Shown: piece by piece, positions 33,102-45,430 of the stretch | Layout: the number at the start of each line of letters is the position of its first letter | Position numbering within the stretch: position 1 is the first letter of the stretch | NCBI GenBank assembly: GCA_037349105.1 | Contig: JAYJMM010000022.1 | Span: 992,001 to 1,056,000, forward strand | From: Limnomonas spitsbergensis | Taxonomy: Eukaryota > Chlorophyta > Chlorophyceae > Chlamydomonadales | Direction of reading: 5' to 3' | DNA: 64,000 nt | The notes under the pieces: model-generated | What the model was told of the DNA's origin: nothing | Seen by the model: only the letters and a program-made list of their open reading frames with translations | Databases searched by the model: none | Program-made: the position numbers and the translations under genes

Positions 33102-36100
33102 CTAGCAGGAGGGCAGCTCTGACAAGCTCTCCACCGCGTTCGCCTTGCGGGCAACAGCACTCTGACGCACAAAGTCTGCGACCCCACCGCCGGACGCTGC
33201 CAGCATGTCCACCACCGAGGGCACCAGTTGTTCCACCAGTTCGTCGCCGTAGACATAAGGCTGAAGCACCAGACCCGGCATCAGACCCGTGCTGGACGGG
33301 AAATGGAAAAAGATCGTCTCATTCACCGGGGGCACACCCACCGCCAGGAGAAAGGCGTTGATCAGCGCCTGCGCCTGCCTCATGTCCTTGAAGCATAGCT
33401 CCTCCTGGTCCATCAGCGCTTTCTGCGTTGTGTCGAGGTCCGCCTTAACGGCCAGCACGCACTGAGACAGGTCCAGCTTTTCCTGCTCCTGCTGCACAAC
33501 GAATGCGGACACCTGGGTGTGCAATGTCCGCAGGCCGGCCTGGCTGCTCTGAAGTAGAGACGACAGCCGCCTCACCTCGGCGTCCAGGTGGACTGACCTC
33601 GCTTGCTCCTGGCCAGCAGCCCACTGCACTTGCTGAGCAGCTTCCTGGATCTGCCTCATCACCCTCTGAGTGTTTCCACGCTCACTTGCGAGAGTGTGGA
33701 TCTGCTGCCTCTGTTGCTGGACCAGGAGCTCCTGCTGGGCGACATATTGGCCGCAAATTATGATCAAGCAAGAGATCAGGGAAGTCAAATAACAGGGTTT
33801 ATGACCTCGCGGGTTCGTGGCTGTTGGACAATTTATGGACAGGTTGGAGGCATCAACATTGAGGAGGGAGGAGCTTCCCAATGAGGGCATGTGGTCGTCA
33901 AATCAGAGGATCACTGTAATTGAGGTTGTGGTTGACTTGGTTCAGTTGGCAATCACAGCTGCTGTAAGCCACACGAGAAATTATACAATATCTGTTAACA
34001 TGCTGTCTGGTTGCAAAGGTCACGGCATATGAATATATGATCATCGATATTTTACTTGAGTGTTAATGAGGTCAGGGCGGATGGCACCTGGGCAATTCCT
34101 GGGCAGGCGATCTGCCTTGTGCGCTCACAAACCAGCCCATGCCATATTTAAATATTTTCCTGCCACCAGGGTTCACCTTTCTGGCCATCTGTGTGCCTTT
34201 CCCCATTTCCTCGCATCCCCCCTCCGGCCCTGCCACACCCACACCGGACACCTTGCCTACCTGCTGAGGCAGCCTGTCCCTTCATGATCTCAGCCTGATG
34301 CCACTGCACCACCAGCTTGTCCTTGAGCAGCGAGACGCCTGCCTCCTTCTTGCCCAGGCAAGCCCGCACGCTGGACAGGGCGTCCGCATGTTCAGCCTGA
34401 GAAGAATGCCGCAGCATATACAAGGGGGCCAGAGTCAGAGGGAGAAGCAGGAGGAACCAACAAGATGAGCAAGCAGACAAAAAAGCGCGCAAACCGCAAA
34501 AGCCATTCCCTCACATGTCCTGCCACATGTCCCAGATCATTCATACCTCCCTACCCCTTCCACACCTCCCACAACCCCACACACGCTGTCACACCTGTGC
34601 CAGGCTCTGCTCGCAAGCCATGTGCTCCCTCTCCTTCTTGTTCTTCTCGATGATGTCGGACATTTCAAATGCTGAAGTCCGTCTCTGCGTTTCTACCTCC
34701 TGGGCTAGGTCCGAGGCCAGCTTCTTTGCAGCTTCCGCCATGACCTGCACAAGTTAACACACAGTCAGCACTCTCCTGCACAGTGGCCACGATAATCACA
34801 CTTTGACGAAATATGCCAGGTTTCTGAAAAATGGCAGCCATTGGAATGTGTAGCTGCAATGCTCCTGGGTGTCACTGGCTGGTACACTTTCTCAGCATGT
34901 CTACAAGCGCAGCCAGGTGTATATGGTAGTACACAGCCTATGTAATCAGTGATGATATATCGAGGCATCTGGATGAATCGCAGATTCAGCTGCCGTGATT
35001 TCAACCAGGCCCTTAGGTCCATCCTCCATGCTCAAACAATTACAGCCCTCACCTGCATCTCCTGAAGCTTGATATTGGTGGCCTGCGCCCTGACCTCTGC
35101 CTCAGCAGCCCGGGCTTGAGCAAACAGAAGTGGCTCCTTCTCCACCTGAGCATTAGGGGAGCGGGAAATGCCGGGGTTGGATATTGATCGGATACATGGC
35201 GGCATTAGACTTCAAAGTCCATGATGTGGATGTACAGCCACAATGCGGCACTACAAACAGGGGTGGGGGTCCTTACTATGCCATCGGTCACTGTTTGTGT
35301 GCCGGTAGCTTATCTAGGGGGGTCGATGTTTCTTCTGACTCTAGCCCTGAGCACCCACCTACTTCCTCTAGTGCATTGCATCACGCTTGACCCCTTTAAA
35401 AGAAAACAGGCAGCCAAGCTCCCACTTGATTCTTCTGGCTAAAGCATCTCAAATCAGCAGAGTGCGCACCCCCCCGTGAACAGACACACAGATAGCCCCA
35501 TGTGCTGACCTGCTTCTTCTCGTGCTCCGCATCACGCACTCTGCACTCCAGAGCATGCATGCCTGCCTGAAGGGTTTTGTTCTCCTCAGATAGCTCGCAT
35601 ACGAGAGCCTCCGCCTTGCGAAGTGCCTGCTCACTGGCCTGCAAAGCAGAACATGGGGTTGGGTCAGATTTTGTAACAAGTGCAGGGAGATAGGGGGCAG
35701 CAGAGCAGCTCAGACAGGCGTTCAATCAAGGGGAGAGAGAAAGAGAGCAGTACAATAGGTCAGACATGCCTTCAACCAAGTGAAGAGAGAGAGGGGGCGG
35801 TACAGCAAGTCAGACTGTCCTTGACACAGGATGCACGGCCGCTGCTGATGTCCATGTGTTTTAGCTGCAATTCAGTGTCAGCATTGCCTATGACCGCATG
35901 CTGGGCTTGCATACTAGTGCTGCAGTTACACCCCGAGCCCCCCCCTAAAGATCCATACCTGCCCAGTGCAATCCTGCGTCATCCTCTGGTCGTCCATGAT
36001 GAGACTGAAGTCATCATGAGCCAGGGTGCTCCCCTGATCTGCCGCCTTGGATGCTGGCACTGTTGCATGAGGAGGGCAGCAGGCAGGATCAATCAACAGG

Positions 36101-37236
36101 TGTGGAGAGAAGCAATAATGTCAGTGTGAACATCCAGGGGCAAGGTGGCAGCCAACAGGCTCAGAGTATGTCGACACACTACACAGTGTGGACCCGCAGC
36201 AGTTGAGAGCCATGGATGCTGTTGGATGGGCAATCGATACTCATGCAAAAGAGGTTTCAGGGCATATAGGTGACACTATTATTTTCTGGAGCTGAACCCC
36301 TCTTGTCAGCCCAGTGTGCGGTGGTTTACGGGTCCCAATGGATACCGCCTTGGTGCCCCATGGACTGTGTGAATTAAGGGCATGGAGGGAATCTATCCCG
36401 ATCAGGCAGCACACTTCATTTGTAAACGAGTTAGCCAAAAGTCAGCTAAATCAGGTTGGATGGAGGAGGCGGCCTTTCGCAGCAAGCCCTGTTGCTTGGG
36501 CCCACAGCTACGGGCGGCCAAGTTTTCACTACTGGTCTCCATCTGCCAAGTGGTTACTGCTGGGGGTCCAATGGGGGTCGGGTGCACACTAAAATAAACG
36601 CTAGCATGCAGGAGCAACGTACCTGAAGGGAGAGTCAAACCCAGGTCGGGATCCTGATTCTGGTCCCTGTCTAGGCCAGATGGGGCCACTGTGTCCTTTG
36701 CAGGCAGCAGCTTGCCATCCAGCTGATGAACTGCGGGGACTTCCTGATTTTGCCAGGGCTCAGCGGGGAGGATCAGGATGGGCTCTGCTCCTGTTGGGAG
36801 AGGCCACACAGAGAAACAAGGGATGAGAACAAACGAAGATGAGGAGTCCAGACCAAAACAAGTGACTTGTGCTGGCTGGCATACTCGGTGATGGCATCAT
36901 CAGCTGGATGTATATGGGGTGCCGTGTTTGTTTAAGTGATCACCAGGCCATCACCGAGCCAGTGGGGAAGGATACTTGACAGGCATTCGGGGGCCCAAGC
37001 AGGAGGACTTGCTGTAGCTGCACCAGGCACCCTTGGCCGCAGGCCGTTCTGTAGCTGAATTGTAGCCACGGCGGGCGCACGTGAACAGTGCCATACATCG
37101 GTATGCACGCAAAGGCCACAGGACACATTCAAGCAAGGCCCCCTATTTTCATACCTTCCAGCTGCTGCGGCTGCTGCTGCTGCTTTGTATCACGCTTTGA
37201 CCTCGCGGCAAGGGTACGACGCATCTTGTTCATGCC
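33102..37236 (-). CDS. Coiled-coil protein of unknown function (5' end uncertain)
   Basis: Exons, in transcript order: 37236-37155, 36790-36623, 36053-35959, 35638-35510, 35145-35053, 34744-34595, 34396-34261, then a last exon from about 33740-33800 to the TAG at 33102-33104. All internal borders have AG and GT on the minus strand and phases agree. The last exon's 5' limit is unresolved, and the first listed exon starts at an acceptor-like cacag, so upstream exons may exist; MNKMRRTLAARSKRD could also be the N-terminus. The product exceeds 500 residues and is rich in Glu, Gln, Lys and Ala heptad-like helices (ASEQALRKAEALVCELSEEN; VEKEPLLFAQARAAEAEVRA; QQELLVQQQRQQIHTLASER). A more ordered C-terminus follows, with DMRQAQALINAFLLAVGVPP and a hydrophobic DELVEQLVPSVVDMLAASGG. 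No family was recognised. A cytoskeletal or scaffold role is only a guess. Confidence 0.6.
36465..36600 (+). repeat. Dispersed repeat, copy C
   Basis: Contains GCAAGCCCTGTTGCTTGGGC, CCACAGCTACGGGCGGCCAA, GTTTTCACTACTGGTC and the end GGTGCACACTAAAATAAA. Lies in an intron of the coiled-coil gene, opposite to its transcription. Confidence 0.65.
36920..37085 (-). repeat. Dispersed repeat, copy D
   Basis: On the minus strand it begins near GGCTACAATTCAGCTACAGA and runs through CTGCGGCC and TTGGGCCC-like blocks. Lies in an intron of the coiled-coil gene, in the same orientation. Confidence 0.55.
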
Positions 37237-38265
37237 CTGTGCAGCACACAAATTGGGCGGCCATCGTCAGCGAGCAGAGAAGCAAAGGCAGGTACCAGTG
37301 ATGGACTGATGGCGCAGGCACAACGCCACGCCCTCTATTTTAGGGTGCACTGGGGGCCACCACTGGGCAGACATACAGATATGGGCACAAGCATCATGGT
37401 GATGTGCACAAAGCACCTGTGGGATGTAATCACAGCTGAAGCATGCTAAAATAAACATGGGCACCCTCCACTCTAACCTCCAGTAACATGTCAAGCCACA
37501 CAGCACCAGAGCGACACAACAGGCAGGACTGTCTGAGCGCGCGCACTTCAAAACTCACAACGATGATCTTATAAGAGATGCAGATTAATGCTGCCCAATG
37601 GTGCTGTCTTGCCATGCTTGGCTCCTGCGGGCAGCAATGCAGCATGGGGGACAGAAAGGGTGGGGGAGGCGGCCAGACAGAAGGACAGGGCATTTGGAGG
37701 TGACCAGAGGAAGGGGAGATGCAGTGGCCTCCCTCATTGGTCAGGCAGCACTGGTGCTAGTTGAGCCGCAGTGGGGGTGGTAGGCAGGAGGAGTGGAAGA
37801 AGTAGCTGCTGTGATACGGAAAGCATCAGCATGTCTTTGTGTGCGGGTCGCTTTGTTGAAGAGGGATCGGAGGCGAGTTCGGTGGGATCGGTGGAGAGTC
37901 AGCCACCAGCCAGAAGATGACATTAGTGTGGAGAGGGACATGCCAAAGGCAGCTGCTTGGTGGATGAAAGTGAAGAGGGTTGGGGCTAGGGAAACGGAAT
38001 GGGGGAGGGAGGAGGGAAGAGGATGATGGACCGGGCCAGGGGCTGGAGATCGGCGGCGTGGAGGAGGAGGATGGAGAAGGCATTGTGGTAACCATGGGGG
38101 GAGGAGGAGGCTGTGCCTTGGTGGGGGGAGGAGGAAGAGGAGGAGGGAAGGGGGGAGGTAAATGCGAGCAAGGCGTGCGAAGTATATGGGTTGATGGAGG
38201 CGAAGAGAGATCTGGTGGGGGAGAGGAAGCGATAGAAGTCGGTGTGGGTTGAGAGTGCAAGATTG
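37237..38265. other. Upstream flank of the coiled-coil gene
   Basis: Contains a partial dispersed repeat (37330-37365, minus strand, ending GTGCACCCTAAAATA) and a strongly purine-rich stretch on the plus strand (37960-38200). No gene could be supported, though a first exon or promoter of the minus-strand gene may be here. Confidence 0.4.
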
Positions 38266-38269
38266 ACTA

Positions 38270-38735
38270 AGGCGGTGGGGAGAGGCAAAGGAGGCTGTGT
38301 GGAGTGGCAACAGAGGCTGTATGAACTGTGGCAACAGAAGCTGTGTGAAGTGGCAACATAAGCTGTGTGGAGGCTGTGTGGAGTGGCATCAGAAGCTGTG
38401 TGGAGGCTGTGTGAAGTGGCATCAGAGGCTGTGTGGAGGCTGTGTGGAGTGGCAACAGAAGCTGTGTGGAGGCGGTGTGAAGTGGCAACAGAGGCTGTGT
38501 GGAGGCTGTGTGAAGTGGCAACAGAGGCTGTGTGGAGGCTGTGTGAAGTGGCATCAGAAGCTGTGTGGAGTGGCAACAGAAGCTGTGTGGAGTGGCAACA
38601 GAAGCTGTGTGGAGTGGCAACAGAAGCTGTGTGGAGGCTGTGTGAAGTGGCAACAGAAGCTGTGTGGAGGCTGTGTGAAGTGGCAACAGAAGCTGTGTGG
38701 AGGCTGTGTGGAGTGGCAACATAGGCTGCGTGGAG
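38270..38735 (+). repeat. 32-bp-type minisatellite
   Basis: About 17 units built from AGTGGCAACAGAAGCTGTGT and GGAGGCTGTGTG, with variable unit length. Confidence 0.9.
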
Positions 38736-39542
38736 TACTGGAGTGGCTACAGAGGCGGTTGAGGACGGAGAGCTTGCGCCAGATGATGGAGGAGGGTTGT
38801 GGGGCTGGGGGTGCTTTTGAAGTGGAATGTGTTCGGAGGGTTGGCCGGTACGGTTGGGGGTGCAGGTGGCAAGATTCATGCATCAGGCTCACTGCGTGCT
38901 TGTTGTACATGGGCAGTACGCATGGGCAGTGAAGTATCTAAAATCAATGATACCTACCGGAGTACCGGTATGCAGCCCTGAAATAAGTACACGACTGACA
39001 CACCTGACACAGTACCATGCATACGTCACCATGAACTTACCCACCGTGGCGGCAGTGTGTTGATGTCGAGTGAGCGAGTGTCGAGGTTGACTTCGCATCT
39101 ATCTACAAGTGTGCGTGCGTGCGTGCCGGTGGTCACAGTGACGGCTAATTTAGGCTGGTGATGCTGTAATCAATGTTAGATTGATAAGCGATTATAAAGA
39201 CGGTCCTCCACAACTGTTGTGGCGGGCCTTATATCAGCCGAGCGAGTGGTAACCGATTGTACGGACGGAAACCCTTACCATGGTATCCTGGCTACAGCTC
39301 TGTAGGTTACCATAAACCTCATTTTCCCCCCAAATGTAGTATAGGTTGCGGGTGCACAGGCCCTCTCTCGAGAGGCGATCGCTTAAGTGCGGCTAGTCTG
39401 TGAGCACACTTTGCCATCCTCAAATCCACGCCTTAAAACGGAGTTCTTTCCTTTCCTTTCCTTAGTATGAAATTAGTGAATCTGTGAATCTGTCTGGAAT
39501 CTGTAGGTTACCATACCCCATAAGGCTGTGTTTCCATTGGCT

Positions 39543-39600
39543 GTTTTGACGTCGGGGTGGGTTGCCAGCTAGGCGCCAGCTGTGCCACCCCGACGAAAAC
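39543..39600. other. Imperfect hairpin
   Basis: GTTTTGACGTCGGGGTGG (39543-39560) pairs with CCACCCCGACGAAAAC (39585-39600) with a 2-nt bulge. It lies 80 bp from the stronger hairpin at 39678, possibly parts of one MITE-like element. Confidence 0.6.
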
Positions 39601-39677
39601 GTTTCCATTGGACGTCGAAACACGACCGGCATTAATACAGTCGACGGTTGGTTTCCCAGACTCATCTGCCCAAACTT

Positions 39678-39720
39678 ACCCAAATCCACTTCGGGTCCGA
39701 GACCCGAAGTGAGTTTGGGT
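39678..39720. other. Hairpin with 20-bp stem
   Basis: ACCCAAATCCACTTCGGGTC (39678-39697) pairs with GACCCGAAGTGAGTTTGGGT (39701-39720) at 18 of 20 positions around a 3-nt loop. Confidence 0.8.
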
Positions 39721-40639
39721 GACATCCACCCCAAACGCCAGCTGGACAATACTTCGCAGCCTTGTTTTTTGAGCCCTATGCTCATTCTCCTGTGTTCATA
39801 CCGCTGATAAACTCTGATGGTTCGATGGAAGTCGACTGGCTGTCCCGGCACACGGAAGGCCACGTGACGATTTTCTACCCCGTCGTTGCGTTGCTCACCT
39901 CAACTCAGCCTACAGATACAGCTCAGGTAACCCCACTGACACTTAAGCAGCGCATGACTCGAGTAGCTAGGGATGCAGCTGCCCGCCCACTGGTGGCACA
40001 ACTAGGCGTGGACGCGGATGTGGGCAGGTAGGAGCGCAAGAGGGGCAGACGGGGATGAGGAGGCAGCAGGAGGCAGGGGCAGCTGCCAAGCACAGATCCC
40101 TAAAAATCAATAACCAATTTAAATCACTGTCGAAAAGGCGGCCAAATCCGTTAACCAATTGAATATCAGCATTTTTATTTCCCTCGATTTTCTTTCACCA
40201 ATATCATTGTATCCCCAATTCATTATATCACTACGGTACACCTGAATTCAAATATATATAGATCACCTGTGCAATATCCTACTGATGATGATGAGTGGTG
40301 TATTTATTTGGGGAAAGCCTCATCAGCCGGCAGCATGTCCATCCCTGCCCCTCAACGATGTACGACCCTGAAAACCCGTTATACTGCCCCCATGCCTCAT
40401 CAGTAATTACGTCCAGGTCATGCTCAGTGCATGATGGTCATCTCCCCTGACCATGCATCCCTTCCCTTAACTCCCAGGTCCTGCTGCGTGATGTTCATCT
40501 TTTGGATCTAGATCCAGATCCAGAAGATCTTCTGCACCATCCAGCTCAATAATCACGGCCATGACTAGTACCGTATGCTGAACGTTGCTGAACTATTGCC
40601 GATCAAATACCGTACAACGCTCTAGCCTTCCCGCGGTAT

Positions 40640-40705
40640 TAATGGGCTCCGTGGACTTGGTAGAGCGCTACCGTTAATATCAATTCGAAAACCCTAGTCG
40701 GATGG
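40640..40705 (+). repeat. tRNA-derived relic (SINE-like)
   Basis: GTGGACTTGGTAGAGCGCTA resembles a tRNA D-arm (A-box) and TCAATTCGAAAACCC a T-arm (B-box) about 15 nt later. That spacing is too short for a functional tRNA, so a degraded tRNA or SINE head is likelier. Confidence 0.35.
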
Positions 40706-42217
40706 TGCGTGCTGATTTCGCGTCCGGCAAAAACAATTGTGTCTGTCCTGCTAGCGGTCCAGTCCTGTTACACCCTGTTCCCTGTGACGACCTCCCAGCA
40801 AATAAAACACTGCGGTTCTATCTTGTGTCACATTGCCAAGGCTAAGCGCACAGAGGAGTGGTTGGGGGGGAGCAGGAGGAGTAGATTCGGCAGGTGTCAG
40901 AGGAGGAGGTAGGCAGAGGAGAAGGAGCACCTGGAGGACCATTTTTTTGCTGCATAATACAAAAATGGGGGGGGAGGACCCTCACGCTCAAATTGGGTCC
41001 ATCCGGTATAGGCCCCAACGTGCCCTTACCAGACACCCCTGTAGATGGGACCCTTTATGAGCGTGTGAGGGGCTGCGAAACTTCGTGCCACTTCAATTTG
41101 AATTATATTTGTGTTTGCTACCGGATTAAGTTATTTTCTATCCTGAATACTGTATATTTGCTTTGCCTTTCCTCATAATTAACTTTGTTTGGGGATGAGG
41201 GATCCATGAATTTCCTAGTTATCGATTGTCGACGCCAGTTTTCAGTCGGAAATTAAGAGTTTTTGTCGACAGTTTGCCCTGAGTTCAGCATTGAAACAAA
41301 CAATTTTTTATTGCCCGAGGGAAGGCAAATTGAATCTACGGTAGTTTGTTCATCCATATAGAGGACTGTAAAAAGACCCTCTTAATCCTTGAGATGGGCA
41401 CAGCCATGCGAGATTACGGCTGATGTTTTGACATATCATGCACGTCAAAATGCCTCTGTGCCCTCCACTCTAGCACCTCAAGGATTCTTACACGGATAAG
41501 CCGTGAGTGGACCAATTACAGGATGAAAACCCTCGTGGGGAAACCTTGTAAGGTCTTGAGACAATCTACGATGATCCACTGCGATGATCCTCTCTGTCAT
41601 GGCTCCAAGACCCCATGCTCCACGACGCGTCCTTTATTGGCAAGCCTACCTACCCTGACACTCCCCATTTTCCTCCGCATTATGCGCCCGTAACTATCAC
41701 CTCAGAACTATGCATTATGCGTCCCAAACCTCAATCTGCACATCCGCATACCAACCCCCAAATCTCCTTTTTCACACCTCGTTTTATGCGCCCCGGACAC
41801 TCCCCATTGCCCCTGCACTCAACTCTCTGATACACTAGACCTGCCAGCGTTAACGCCCCGACTCGATCTCCTCATTTCCCTTTTGTTGCGCAGATTTCTC
41901 ACACCAATTCCTCCCAAGTCCCCGAACTCCCCTCTAATCCCGCTGACTAACCCAACTCACAGATTCGTCTACCACCCACTATCGCAGCATGCGCCCCATG
42001 ACTTCCCTTGAAGCAAAGACCAGAATCCACACCCTAGCTCCAGCCCCACTTCCTTCCCCAGACCCTCCAGACACCGCCTTAATGGCCACCCTCCCCTGCA
42101 ACTGTAGTTGCCAAAGCCACTCAAATCTCGCTGGAGAGCACCTCAGGAAACTAACTGCCACCAAACAGCAGACCACGTGTGGGACTGCGTGTACAGCGAC
42201 GGCGAGCACAATGTCCG

Positions 42218-43120
42218 CTAGTGCTGCCGCAGGGTGGGCGAGGCGGGCTGCATAGGATCCAAATGATAATCCGCCCTGCCCGCTGGGTCGTTGCAGTTGG
42301 TGATGACACTTGGCCATCGGTCCCGGGCTGGCCGACCACTCGGAGGTCTCGGTGGAACGGTTGCCGTGGCGGGTGCCGCTGACTGAGAGGATTCACCGCC
42401 CGGATAGGACGCGTGATCCTCTGGCGGCCTTACCATCACCCGCGGAGGTGATGGCGGTTCGCGAGCCTGCGCAACGTTGAGTTGCCAGCTGGTCCAGCCC
42501 GAGGGCGGAACTGCTGCAAGTGCTCGTGGTTCTGATGGCGGCCGCGGCCGTAGGGCCGGCCGCGGCGCAGGGCTCAGCCAAGGTGCAGCTGGCGGCCGTG
42601 GCGCTGGCAGCGGTGGCAATGGGCTGACCTTCTGCGGCTTGAGCGACACCCTTTTGGCTCTGGGCTTCCCCTCGGTCATGGCCTGCTCCCTTAGCGTCAG
42701 TAGGGCTGGGGTGCCAGCACCAAGTGCCTTGCACTGCTCGCAGACCCAACTGCCCTTCGGAACCCTACTCAAAGGTGGATTCATGCAGTAAGTAGGGCAA
42801 CCTCGGTTACATGAATCACAAAGGACAAGCAGCCTGTCAGCATCCGACAGCAGGCACACCTCACACGGCGTATCCAAAGAAGGGCGCAGGTACTGCAAAG
42901 ACGGCCCTCTCGGTACGCGCTTAAGTCCCCCCCCAGGCATGCGCTTGTGCAACTGTTGATTGACAGTCCGCTCAAAATGCGATGATCGCCTTAAGATCCT
43001 GCAGCGTTCAGTGGCCGTACTCTGGTCTAGACTATCTGGGTCAGGGTGCTGCAAGTACTGCATGACAGCAGAGTCCAGCCAGACATCTAGGTGGTTCAAG
43101 GGGTCAGGGCAGTTACACAA
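42218..43120 (-). pseudogene. Retroelement Pol remnant with degenerate PHD finger
   Basis: A 300-residue frame begins MCNCPDPLNHLDVWLDSAVM, then QYLQHPDPDSL and a run ending LKRVPRG. It resembles the segment between RNase H and integrase of algal Gypsy-type polyproteins. It then jumps to SLQYLRPSLDTPCEVC, which in such elements follows the integrase core, so the HHCC zinc finger and DDE core are missing (internal deletion keeping frame). A PHD-type zinc finger follows: CEVC, then LLVLCDSC, then NRGCPTYCMNPPLSRVPKG and WVCEQC. The usual zinc-ligand His of the YHTYC motif is Pro here (CPTYC), with a Cys one residue earlier. The C-terminal 170 residues are Pro/Ala-rich. No enzymatic function is expected. 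Confidence 0.6.
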
Positions 43121-43919
43121 CTCTTCGTCCTCAGCTGCCAGGGCCTGGGCTGACTGGAAAATCAGGGAGGATCATGCACAGATCCTGTCATGCAATTCCT
43201 GATGCTCCTGATTGCTCTCCCCCCCCAGCTCAGGACCAGGCATGGCTTCAACCGAAGTCGTGAAAGAAATGGGCCCGCGGTCACAGGTGAGACGGATGGC
43301 AAGACCAGTCGCTATCAAGTGACTCACCGAGTTCGCGTCAAATGCACTGCCAGGTTGTGTCTGGCGGCAAAAGAATTACCTGGCGCAGCAGTGCAATTAT
43401 CCATGTAACCCATGCAGCGTGCTCTCTCCAAAATAGTGAGGTCAGATAGGCCGCGGTCACTGTCGATTACCAGTCCCTAACCAGCAGGGCCGAGCGCTCC
43501 AGGTGCGCTGTAAGCCCATGAGTGCTCAGCGGCAAAGTCGTCCTTCAAGGAAACACTGCCACCCACTTGGAGTAGCACTCGATCGCTTTCGACGCGAGAT
43601 CTGCGGGGAAGGGATGAACCGGGGACATAGCTTGAGTCAAGACTCATAAGATTATTTAAACATGAGCCATGTGGACATAGCCTGGTCATGGACATGGTGA
43701 GGTTTTGGAGCTCCACTCCATCTAAGCAACCTGCCAAAGGCCGCCCAGACCAACTGCTGGCGGTTGGGACACTATTTCCTGAAAGCGTGGTCCAAATACA
43801 TGTCGGGTTAAAAGCGCTCAGAGCGCTAGTCAGGCTGTGGGACTATTGAAGGAGAACATGTCAGACATAGCAGCGCACGACACGGAGTGGGACGGGGGTC
43901 TACAACACGGAACATCTAT

Positions 43920-45430
43920 AACCCTTGAGATCTGCAAGTCAAGATCAGCATCACAGCAGATCTGAAGGCAAGATCTGTATCACTACATATCTAATATCAG
44001 GAGCTGCAAGTCAAGTCCCTCAGGTCAAAATCTGCATCGTTGCAGATCTGGAAGTCACGATCTGCAAGCCAGAATATAATTTACAGGCAATGTCAAGATC
44101 TGCACCACAACAGATATGCAGTTTACTGGCGAAGTCAAGATCTGCAATACAGCAGGTCAGCAATGCATGATGTGCAAATCAGGATCTGAATCACTGCAAA
44201 TCTACTTATCTGGATCTGCAAGTCATAACATGCGGGTCAAGATCTGCATAATTAACGATCTGCAAGGCAAGATCTGTATCACAACAGATCTACTATCAGG
44301 AGCTGCAAATCAAGTCCCTCAGGTCAAGATCTGCATCGTTGCAGATCTGTAAGTCAAGACCTGCAAGTCAGAATTTAATTTACTGGCAATGTCAAGATCT
44401 GCACCAAAACAGATTTGCAGTTTACCGGCGAAGTCAAGATCTGCAACACAGCAGATCGGCAATTCAGCAGATCAGCAATGCATGATGTGCAAGTCAGGAT
44501 CTGAATCACTGCAAATCTACTTATCTGGATCTGCAAGTCATAACATGCGGTCAAGATCTGCATCATTATCGATCTGCAAGGCAAGATCTGTATCACAACA
44601 GATCTACTATCAGGAGATGCAAGTCAAGTCCCTCAGGTCAAGATCTGCATCGTTGCAGATCTGTAAGTCAAGACCTGCAAGTCAGAATTTAATTTACTGG
44701 CAATGTCAAGATCTGCACCAAAACAGATTTGCAGTTTACCTGCGAAGTCAAGATCTGCAACACAGCAGATCGGCAATTCAGCAGATCAGCAATGCATGAT
44801 CTGCAAGTCAGGATCTGAATCACTGCAAATCTACTTATCTGGATCTGCAAGTCATAACATGCGGTCAAGATCTGCATAATTAACGATCTGCAAGGCAAGA
44901 TCTGTATCACGACAGATCTACAATCAGGAGCTGCAAGTCAAGTCCCTCAGGTCAAGATCTGCATCGTTGCAGATCTGTAAGTCAAGACCCGCAAGTCAGA
45001 AAATCCAGCACAAGCGAACAGCAAGACTGGGTTATACAGCACTCGAGATCCACATCACTCGAGATCTGCAGATCAAGATCTGTACTGAAGATCTACATCG
45101 CTCAAGATCTGTAGGTCCAGATCTGCAACACTGGGCATCTGTAATGCCAGATCTGCACCATGCAATCAAGACATGCAAGTCAAGTCCCTCAGGTCAAGAT
45201 CTGCATCGTTGCAGATCTGTAAGTCAAGACCCGCAAGTCAGAAAATCCAGCACAAGCGAACAGCAAGACTGCGTTATACAGCACTCGAGATCCACATCAC
45301 TCGAGATCTGCAGATCAAGATCTGTACTGAAGATCTACATCGCTCAAGATCTGTAGGTCCAGATCTGCAACAGTGGGCATCTGTAATGCCAGATCTGCAC
45401 CATGCAATCAAGACATGCAAGTCAGGTCCG
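43920..45430 (+). repeat. AGATCTGCA-rich higher-order tandem repeat
   Basis: Short CAAGATCTGCA/TCAAGATCTGCAT words, many spanning a BglII-type AGATCT, form longer units. Three units of 300-314 bp start at AAGATCTGTATCAC (about 43972, 44272, 44582, and a partial one at 44896), and two 242-bp units start at AAGTCCCTCAGG (44939 and 45181). The block lies between the Gag-like frame and the Pol remnant. Confidence 0.9.

Larger units (their letters stand above)
38740..42217. other. Long non-coding stretch with inverted repeats and a tRNA-like relic
   Basis: No gene is supported. Features: hairpins at 39543-39600 and 39678-39720; a tRNA-like sequence at about 40640-40705 with CTTGGTAGAGCGCTACC (D-arm/A-box) and CAATTCGAAAACC (T-arm/B-box); and scattered T-rich sequence. 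If the retroelement that follows has an LTR on this side, I could not delimit it. Confidence 0.45.

Noticed and set aside
40640..40705. Functional tRNA gene
   Set aside because: A- and B-box-like words are too close together for an anticodon arm and variable loop.
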